From Candidatus Omnitrophota bacterium (GTDB lineage Bacteria; Omnitrophota; Gorgyraeia; Aquiviventales; Aquiviventaceae), in the NCBI GenBank assembly GCA_016206725.1, contig JACQRA010000111.1:1-6155 (forward strand): DNA of 6,155 bases. The letters are read 5' to 3'. Position 1 is the stretch's first letter. Each line of letters starts with the position of its first letter. Below, piece after piece: positions 1 to 4,364 of the stretch. Both the position numbers and the translations under genes were made by a program. The notes under the pieces were generated by a model that had not been told where the DNA came from, searched no databases, and worked only from the letters and a program-made list of their open reading frames with translations.

Positions 1-177
1 CAACTCCTCAAGGGGACCCTCAAAACACAAGGCGGCGACGTCAAATCCGAGGTGGGTGTTGGCGCGTTTGTAGAGGTCGCGGGATTCTGCGAAGCGGTCG
101 TAGAAGGTCTTGCCCATGCCGACCGTCTGCGCCCCCTGGCCAGGAAACAAATACGCTGCGGTGCCAGTTATTGTCAT
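1..177 (-). CDS. fabD: Malonyl-CoA:ACP transacylase FabD, N-terminal fragment
   Basis: This gene is cut by the left window edge; the first 59 codons are present. FabD transfers malonyl groups from malonyl-CoA to acyl carrier protein, supplying the extender for fatty acid synthesis in the cytoplasm. The N-terminus carries the family signature FPGQGAQ at residues 11-17 (usually FPGQGSQ), followed by VGMG at 19-22, about where it sits in known FabD proteins. The catalytic GHS serine lies outside the window. The start is set by an in-frame TAG at 202-204, nine codons upstream, with no ATG or GTG between it and the ATG at 175-177. There is no recognisable Shine-Dalgarno sequence: the bases before the ATG are a CTTCTTC stretch and then the octamer array. 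The upstream small gene stops 8 nt before this ATG, so translation may depend on re-initiation. Its place after plsX-fabH fits the usual fab cluster. Confidence 0.93.
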   Translation of the reverse strand, partial: MTITGTAAYLFPGQGAQTVGMGKTFYDRFAESRDLYKRANTHLGFDVAALCFEGPLEEL

Positions 178-184
178 GAAGAAG

Positions 185-235
185 GCTATCGAGCTATCGA
201 GCTATCGGGCTGTCGGGCTATCGGGCTATCGAGCT
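185..235. repeat. Tandem 8-bp array, left arm of an inverted pair
   Basis: Six consecutive octamers plus a partial GCT. On the plus strand the units are GCTATCGA, GCTATCGA, GCTATCGG, GCTGTCGG, GCTATCGG and GCTATCGA. Three are exact and three carry A-to-G changes. The array is the reverse complement, in a shifted register, of the array at 621-660. On the coding (minus) strand it contains TAG in all three frames. It encodes the C-terminal tail and stop of the four-helix-bundle gene and ends 7 nt before the fabD start codon. Confidence 0.93.
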
Positions 236-617
236 GAGGACGTCGGGAAGGTTGTTTTCGCAACTCATAGATAAAGGAGCCAAGCATCCGACAGAGTTCT
301 TCCAATCTTTGCGCATATTCTGCGTAGCGCTCGTGTGTGATGAAGCCCTGTTGTTGTGCCTTCCATAACCAATTGTCCGATTCCGCAGCGGAGCCACGAC
401 TATACCGCAAAAACTGTTCGAACTCTCTCGGGCTCCCTCGTCCATAACCTTCAGCGATATTCGCACTGATTGAACCCACCGCATCAAGCAACTGTAGGTC
501 AATCGCATGATGCATCCGACCATTTTGCCATCGCTTTACGTCCTCGCAGACGAGATGAAAAAGCTCATCGGCCTTTCGCCAAACGACAAGGTCTTTGAAT
601 GTCTTTGAGGTTTTCAT
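186..617 (-). CDS. Four-helix-bundle protein, 23S rRNA intervening-sequence protein (IVP/S23) family
   Basis: A 143-residue protein of the S23/IVP family (Pfam 23S_rRNA_IVP, TIGR02436). Family signatures are clear: FKDLVVWRKA at residues 7-16 opens helix 1, SISANIAEGYGRGS at 49-62 is the hallmark motif, and EFEQFLRYSRGSAAESDNWL at 65-84 follows. The fold is expected to be four helices in a cytoplasmic protein. The family was first found as ORFs inside intervening sequences of 23S rRNA genes and is related to the Avd accessory protein of diversity-generating retroelements; its molecular role is not established. Residues 128-143 are encoded by the octamer array and show an 8-residue period (LDSPIARQ, then PDSSIAR and stop), so the natural fold probably ends near residue 121. 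The ATG at 615-617 is chosen because MKTSKTFKDL matches the usual family N-terminus. The frame stays open upstream, with a GTG at 666-668 overlapping the fabH stop, but that would add array-encoded residues. No Shine-Dalgarno is visible. GC is about 50% against about 60% in neighbouring fabH, suggesting transfer. Confidence 0.9.
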   Translation of the reverse strand: MKTSKTFKDLVVWRKADELFHLVCEDVKRWQNGRMHHAIDLQLLDAVGSISANIAEGYGRGSPREFEQFLRYSRGSAAESDNWLWKAQQQGFITHERYAEYAQRLEELCRMLGSFIYELRKQPSRRPQLDSPIARQPDSSIAR

Positions 618-620
618 GGT

Positions 621-660
621 GCTTGATAGCTCGATTGCTCGATCGCTGGATAGCTCGTAG
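621..660. repeat. Tandem 8-bp array, right arm of an inverted pair
   Basis: On the plus strand the units are GCTTGATA, GCTCGATT, GCTCGATC and GCTGGATA, followed by a decayed fifth, GCTCGTAG. The inferred consensus is GCTCGATA, and each of the first four units differs from it by exactly one base. Its reverse complement is a rotation of GCTATCGA, so this array faces the one at 185-235 as an inverted repeat. It lies between the fabH stop (662-664) and the ATG of the four-helix-bundle gene (615-617). In the sense direction it contains no stop codon in any frame. Confidence 0.88.
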
Positions 661-661
661 A

Positions 662-1657
662 CTACCACTCGAGGAGGATGGAGCCCCAGGTGAGGCCCGC
701 GCCGAAGGCGACGAGGACGACGCGATTGCCCTGCTTGATGGTGCCTTGCTGGACGGCTTCGTACAGAGCGATGAGGTTGGAGGCAGCCGAGGTATTTCCG
801 TAGCGATCCGCATTGACAAACACTTTGTCCATGGGGACGCCAGCCCGTTTGGCCACGGCTTGGATGATCCGAAGATTCGCCTGGTGAGGAATGAAGCAAT
901 CCACATCAGCGACGCTCAATCCGGCCGCGGTGAGCACATTCTTCGCCGAGTCGGCCATTTGACGCACCGCCAGCTTGAAGACCTCCGTCCCGTTCATCCG
1001 CAGATAATGCAACCGTTGATCGATGGAGGTATGTGAGGCCGGATGTTTGGTTCCCCCTGCCGGGATGTACAACAGCTCCCCGGCGGAGCCGTCCGAGCCC
1101 ATGTCGGTGGTGAGGATGCCGCCTCGATCCACCTTCGTCATCACGCACGCCCCGGCCCCGTCACCAAAGAGCACGCACGTTGATCGGTCCGTCCAGTCGA
1201 CAAAGTTGGAAATGATTTCTGCGCCGATGACGAGCGCATTCTTGTAGCGGCCGGTGGCCAAGTATTGCTCCGCGGTGATCATCGCAAAGACTGACCCGGA
1301 GCAGGCCGCCGAGAGGTCAAAGCAGGCGGCGGACGTCGAGCCTAAGCGATGTTGGAGGACACAGGCGGTTGAGGGAAACACCATATCCGGCGAGGTCGTC
1401 CCGACGATGATCAGATCGACGTCAGAAGCCTTCAATCCGGCCTGTTTGAGCGCCTCCACCGCGGCGGGATAGGCGAGCTCGCTCGTGGTGGTTCCCGGCT
1501 CCGCGATGCGGCGCTCACGGATGCCGGTTCGTTCGAGAATCCACTCATCCGAGGTCTCCACCATCTTCTCCAAATCGAAGTTGGTGAGGACTTTCGTGGG
1601 GACACTCATGCCGAGTCCCACGACGCCGACGCGGTTCTTCGAGGGCGATTGCGTCAT
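662..1657 (-). CDS. fabH: Beta-ketoacyl-ACP synthase III (KAS III)
   Basis: FabH condenses acetyl-CoA (or another short acyl-CoA) with malonyl-ACP to start fatty acid synthesis. The 331-residue length is normal. The thiolase-fold catalytic triad is complete: Cys119 in LSAACSGS, His258 in IPHQAN and Asn288 in YGNTSAAS. The early motif TSDEWILERTGIRERR (residues 35-50) and the C-terminal FGAGLTWGSILLEW are typical of FabH. The start ATG at 1655-1657 overlaps the plsX stop in an ATGA arrangement (4 nt shared), and no strong Shine-Dalgarno is seen, so translation is probably coupled to plsX. It ends with TAG at 662-664, one base before the octamer array. PlsX upstream and FabD downstream place it in the classic lipid cluster. 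The active site looks intact; substrate preference (acetyl versus branched) cannot be read from the sequence by eye. Confidence 0.97.
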   Translation of the reverse strand: MTQSPSKNRVGVVGLGMSVPTKVLTNFDLEKMVETSDEWILERTGIRERRIAEPGTTTSELAYPAAVEALKQAGLKASDVDLIIVGTTSPDMVFPSTACVLQHRLGSTSAACFDLSAACSGSVFAMITAEQYLATGRYKNALVIGAEIISNFVDWTDRSTCVLFGDGAGACVMTKVDRGGILTTDMGSDGSAGELLYIPAGGTKHPASHTSIDQRLHYLRMNGTEVFKLAVRQMADSAKNVLTAAGLSVADVDCFIPHQANLRIIQAVAKRAGVPMDKVFVNADRYGNTSAASNLIALYEAVQQGTIKQGNRVVLVAFGAGLTWGSILLEW

Positions 1658-2661
1658 GCTCGAACAGGCTGGGTATGGCGCTGGAGGGCGTCGGTCAGGT
1701 GGCGGTTGACGTCATGCCGCGCCGATTCGTACCCCACCCGGATAGCATTCTTGATGGCCTTGGCGGTGGATGCCCCATGCGCGATGATGCAGACGCCGTT
1801 GACTCCTAATAAGGGGGCGCCGCCGTATTCGGCGTAATCAACCTCCTGCCGCAACGCCTTGAACGCCGATTGAGACAGCCACGCGCCAAGCCGCGTGATG
1901 GGACTCATCGCCAACGAGCGTTTGAGGACTTGGCTGATGGCTTTCGCCAAGCTCTCGGCCGTCTTCAGGGCGACGTTGCCGACAAATCCGTCACAGACAA
2001 TGACATCAATGGTCCCGGCAAACAAGTCCCTCCCCTCCGCGTTGCCGATGAAGTTCGCCCCGGAGGCTTCCAGCAGACCATACGTCTCTCGGATGAAATC
2101 GGTGCCCTTCGTCTCCTCTTCCCCGACGTTCAGCAGCGCGACTTTGGGTTTCGGCTTGCCCATAACATGCCGCATGTACGCCTCGCCCATCACGGCGTAC
2201 TGCAAGAGGTGATTCGGTTTCGGAGCGATATTCGCGCCGACGTCGATCAGGAGCGTCTCGCCCTGAATGCCTGGCAGCACAATGGCGATGCCCGGACGCT
2301 CCGCACCCGGCAACAGACCAAGCAAGAGGGTGCCCGCACTCACCACGGCCCCCGTATTGCCGGCCGAGACAAAGGCGTGGACTTTCCCATCGCGGAGGAG
2401 TGTGACACCGACGTTAATGGACGAGTCCCGCTTCTTCCGCACGCTGGCTACCGGCGACTCATCCATCTCGATGACTTCCGAAGCATGGACGATGGAGAGG
2501 TTTGCGGGGCGATGCCGGTACCGCGTGAGCTGTTCGTTGATCGCCTGCTGGGGGCCGACTAAGACAACCTCAATCGGCAGCTCGCGGGCGGCCCGGATCG
2601 CACCCGCGATGGCCGTTTCAGGGGCCGCATCGCCCCCCATGGCATCCAAAGCAATCTTCAT
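1654..2661 (-). CDS. plsX: Phosphate acyltransferase PlsX
   Basis: PlsX converts acyl-ACP and inorganic phosphate to acyl-phosphate, the donor used by PlsY to acylate glycerol-3-phosphate. It is a soluble or peripheral membrane enzyme. The 335 residues carry family signatures in order: IALDAMGGD at 3-11, FVSAGNTGA at 98-105, LIDVGAN at 138-144, LLNVGEEETKG at 176-186, CDGFVGNV at 223-230, YGGAPLLGV at 279-287 and HGAS at 295-298. The ATG at 2659-2661 gives the standard MKIALDAMGGD start. It follows rpmF by 19 nt, with only a weak GGA about 8 nt before the start. Its stop overlaps the fabH start. The rpmF-plsX-fabH order is widely conserved in bacteria. Confidence 0.97.
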   Translation of the reverse strand: MKIALDAMGGDAAPETAIAGAIRAARELPIEVVLVGPQQAINEQLTRYRHRPANLSIVHASEVIEMDESPVASVRKKRDSSINVGVTLLRDGKVHAFVSAGNTGAVVSAGTLLLGLLPGAERPGIAIVLPGIQGETLLIDVGANIAPKPNHLLQYAVMGEAYMRHVMGKPKPKVALLNVGEEETKGTDFIRETYGLLEASGANFIGNAEGRDLFAGTIDVIVCDGFVGNVALKTAESLAKAISQVLKRSLAMSPITRLGAWLSQSAFKALRQEVDYAEYGGAPLLGVNGVCIIAHGASTAKAIKNAIRVGYESARHDVNRHLTDALQRHTQPVRA

Positions 2662-2680
2662 GACGGGGATCCAAAATGCA

Positions 2681-2884
2681 TTAGCGACCTTGCTGTTCCT
2701 TATCCTTCGTGGCGATCGTCAGGACTTGGCGCCCACGGTAATAACCGCAATGGGGGCACACGCGGTGAGGCATGATGGCCTGGGCGCACTGGGGACAGCG
2801 TGCCAAGCTCAACACGGCCGGTTTCCAATGCGACCGACGCTTGTTCTGACGAGAGGTGGTGTGATGTCGTTTCGGAAGCGCCAT
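2681..2884 (-). CDS. rpmF: 50S ribosomal protein L32
   Basis: A 67-residue zinc-ribbon ribosomal protein of the large subunit. The N-terminus MALPKRHHTTSRQNKRRSHW is the conserved basic L32 segment (compare the usual MAVPKRK...S..R..KRR.H). Four cysteines, Cys30 and Cys33 (CPQC) and Cys43 and Cys46 (CPHC), form an intact zinc site, so this is the Cys4 (C+) form of L32. The C-terminal GYYRGRQV is also typical. The ATG at 2882-2884 is supported by a strong Shine-Dalgarno at 2892-2897. It lies 17 nt after the DUF177 gene and 19 nt before plsX. DUF177 next to rpmF is one of the most conserved gene pairs of bacteria. Confidence 0.97.
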   Translation of the reverse strand: MALPKRHHTTSRQNKRRSHWKPAVLSLARCPQCAQAIMPHRVCPHCGYYRGRQVLTIATKDKEQQGR

Positions 2885-2891
2885 CTTTTAG

Positions 2892-2897
2892 TCCTCC
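2892..2897 (-). promoter_or_regulatory. Strong ribosome binding site of rpmF
   Basis: The minus strand reads GGAGGA here, 7 nt before the rpmF ATG. It is the only near-perfect Shine-Dalgarno sequence I see before any gene in the window, which fits the high output needed for a ribosomal protein inside an otherwise weakly initiated operon. Confidence 0.85.
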
Positions 2898-2901
2898 ACT
2901 T

Positions 2902-3309
2902 CTATTCAACACACGAACACAGGCCGTGGTTACGATTCTGCCCGCACCGAACACAGAGGCCTCGGCAATCCGGTTGGCAGACGGGGATCATGGGATAGGA
3001 CAAGATGATCTCTTGTCGAAGATCATCGGTGATGTCCACCACGTCGGTCGGAGCCACGTGGTAATTCAGGGTCGCGGCGGTCGTCATCGGCGAGACGAAT
3101 GTCTCCAGGCATTTCGCGCAAGCCATCTGTAACCCATACCGCAAGGTGGCTTGCACGATGAGCTCTCGATCGGCCTTGGCGATGAAACATGAGAGGGCGA
3201 TGGGATCGGTCGGATGGACGTCGAACCGAGCGAGGTCCATCTCCTCCGGATCATAGCGCCGCTGTTCTGTCAGCCCTTCGGCTGGGACCTGATGCACGCG
3301 GATTTTCAT
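2902..3309 (-). CDS. DUF177 / YceD-family Cys-rich protein
   Basis: A 135-residue member of the YceD/DUF177 family (COG1399). Relatives have been linked to 23S rRNA accumulation; the biochemical role is unsettled, although the constant link to rpmF points to the large ribosomal subunit. The family's cysteine pattern is complete: Cys64 and Cys67 (CAKC), then Cys111, Cys115, Cys119 and Cys122 in the CQPDCRGLCVRCG block, an Asn-rich turn, and Cys131 and Cys133 (CSC) at the end. These probably bind metal, which is an inference from spacing. The start ATG at 3307-3309 lies 9 nt after the coaD stop, without a clear Shine-Dalgarno, suggesting coupling. It stops (TAG, 2902-2904) just before the rpmF ribosome binding site. 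In Bacillus the same order rsmD-coaD-...-DUF177-rpmF is found. Confidence 0.92.
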   Translation of the reverse strand: MKIRVHQVPAEGLTEQRRYDPEEMDLARFDVHPTDPIALSCFIAKADRELIVQATLRYGLQMACAKCLETFVSPMTTAATLNYHVAPTDVVDITDDLRQEIILSYPMIPVCQPDCRGLCVRCGQNRNHGLCSCVE

Positions 3310-3318
3310 GGCAGATCG

Positions 3319-3804
3319 TCATCGAGACCGTTTCACGAGCTTGCGCTGCAGGGCCGCTTCCACGAACGGCGGCACAAAATCGGAGAGCCTCGCTCCGAGC
3401 TCGGCCGCCTCCTTGATGAGTCGAGCCGAGAGATAGGCATACGATTCATGCGGCATCAAGAACATCGTCTCGATCTGGGGGGATAATTTGCGGTTGGTCA
3501 GCGCCATCTGAAACTCGTACTCGAAGTCGGACAGCATTCGCAGCCCGCGGACGACCACGTCCGCGTGCTTCCGACGCGCGTAGTCCACGACCAACCCCTC
3601 AAAATCATCCACCCGAACCCCCCGCAAGCCGCGGGTCGCCTGCGTGAGCAAGGCCACCCGCTCCTTCACGGAAAAGAGGGGGCGCTTGCCCGGGTTGTGG
3701 GCGACCGCCACGATGACCTCATCAAAGATCTTGATGGCCCGCTTGATGAGATCGATATGGCCGTAGGTGACCGGATCAAACGTGCCTGGATAGATGGCTC
3801 GCAT
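3319..3804 (-). CDS. coaD: Phosphopantetheine adenylyltransferase (PPAT)
   Basis: CoaD joins 4'-phosphopantetheine and ATP to form dephospho-CoA and pyrophosphate, the penultimate step of coenzyme A synthesis. The 161 residues match the family length. The nucleotidyltransferase motif is TYGH at residues 13-16 within YPGTFDPVTYGHID. Other signatures are NPGKRPLFSVKERV at 37-50, VVRGLRMLSDFEYEFQMALTNRKL at 84-107 and YLSARLIKEAAELG at 124-137, the last being the family's ISSSxxKE region with a less usual Ala-Arg. The ATG at 3802-3804 shares one base with the rsmD stop (TAATG). A weak AGGT lies 9 nt upstream. The rsmD-coaD pair is a widely conserved neighbourhood. CoA made here feeds the FabD and FabH reactions encoded further along the same operon. 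Confidence 0.97.
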   Translation of the reverse strand: MRAIYPGTFDPVTYGHIDLIKRAIKIFDEVIVAVAHNPGKRPLFSVKERVALLTQATRGLRGVRVDDFEGLVVDYARRKHADVVVRGLRMLSDFEYEFQMALTNRKLSPQIETMFLMPHESYAYLSARLIKEAAELGARLSDFVPPFVEAALQRKLVKRSR

Positions 3805-4364
3805 TAGGTTCTGACCTGATAAAAAGACAGCACCGTCCCACCATACCGGTGCTGCTTCAGGAGGGCAAGCGATCCGACCTCTGACGGCATGGCCGCACGG
3901 GTTTCGTGCTCCACACAGAGGATGCCAGCGGGGGCAAGCATAGCATACTCAGCGACGACGTTCAAGGCTTTTTTCCCGACGTCATGACCGTAGGGAGGAT
4001 CCAACAGGACGAGGTCAAATGACGTGCCGTGACGGCCTAACCGCCGCAAGGCGTTGAGAACATCCGCCTTCAACACCGCGACCTCGGCTTGCAGCCCCTT
4101 GTCGCATGCCCTCGCCACATTCTCCCGAATCGCCCGCACGGACGCGGTATCGGCGTCAATGAACACCGCCGACGCCGCCCCGCGTGACAACGCCTCAAGA
4201 CCCAGGGCGCCGCTTCCCGCACAGCCGTCAAGCGCCCGAGCGCCTTCGGTCATCGATTGAATGATGTTGAACAACGCCAGGCGGACTTTCGCCTCGGTGG
4301 TTCGAATCCGCGAGGGGACGGCCAGCCGCATCCCCTTCAACGTACCGGAGAGAATGTAGGCCAT
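3804..4364 (-). CDS. rsmD: 16S rRNA (guanine(966)-N2)-methyltransferase RsmD
   Basis: RsmD uses S-adenosylmethionine to methylate N2 of G966 in 16S rRNA of the 30S subunit. The 186 residues have a Rossmann methyltransferase layout: the SAM-binding motif ALDGCAGSGALGLEALSRGA at residues 44-63, an acidic strand end VFIDAD at 67-72, and the catalytic DPPYG at 122-126 in FDLVLLDPPYG. Most relatives have LDLFAGSGALG, so Gly47-Cys48 is a mild variation. The N-terminal RTTEAKVRLALFNII segment corresponds to the family's RPT..VREALFN region. The ATG at 4362-4364 shares one base with the recG stop (TGATG) and has no clear Shine-Dalgarno, so translation is probably coupled to recG. Confidence 0.95.
   Translation of the reverse strand: MAYILSGTLKGMRLAVPSRIRTTEAKVRLALFNIIQSMTEGARALDGCAGSGALGLEALSRGAASAVFIDADTASVRAIRENVARACDKGLQAEVAVLKADVLNALRRLGRHGTSFDLVLLDPPYGHDVGKKALNVVAEYAMLAPAGILCVEHETRAAMPSEVGSLALLKQHRYGGTVLSFYQVRT

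Larger units (their letters stand above)
185..660 (-). mobile_element. Putative IVP cassette bounded by inverted octamer arrays
   Basis: The two arrays and the enclosed four-helix-bundle gene look like one inserted unit of about 476 bp. It fills almost exactly the spacer between fabH (stop ends at 662) and fabD (start at 177), genes that are otherwise close neighbours in fab clusters. It has inverted ends, lower GC than its flanks and a single ORF. It encodes no transposase, integrase or reverse transcriptase, so any movement would need help in trans or recombination between repeats. I cannot identify a target-site duplication. Calling it mobile is an inference from architecture and composition; a long-resident gene with expanded flanking repeats is the alternative. 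Confidence 0.55.

Noticed and set aside
185..235. CRISPR-like repeat
   Set aside because: The 8-bp units are directly adjacent with no spacers, and no cas gene is present.
178..240. Intrinsic terminator between the IVP gene and fabD
   Set aside because: The array can fold on itself locally through AGCT and TCGA palindromes, but no U-rich tract follows on the minus strand and fabD starts within a few bases.
185..660. Diversity-generating retroelement, because the protein family includes Avd
   Set aside because: No reverse transcriptase, template repeat or variable repeat is visible in the window, and the helix motifs fit the IVP/S23 branch.
185..660. A true 23S rRNA intervening sequence
   Set aside because: The flanks are fabH and fabD coding sequence, not rRNA; only the architecture is similar.
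618..899. Longer N-terminal extension of the IVP reading frame, reaching into fabH
   Set aside because: The extension is a shadow of fabH in another frame plus array-encoded residues. The ATG at 615-617 gives the family's normal MKTxxFKDL start.
1870..2998. Two overlapping plus-strand open frames of about 230-243 codons opposite plsX, rpmF and DUF177
   Set aside because: Both are antisense to well-supported genes, low in recognisable sequence, and run across gene boundaries on the other strand.
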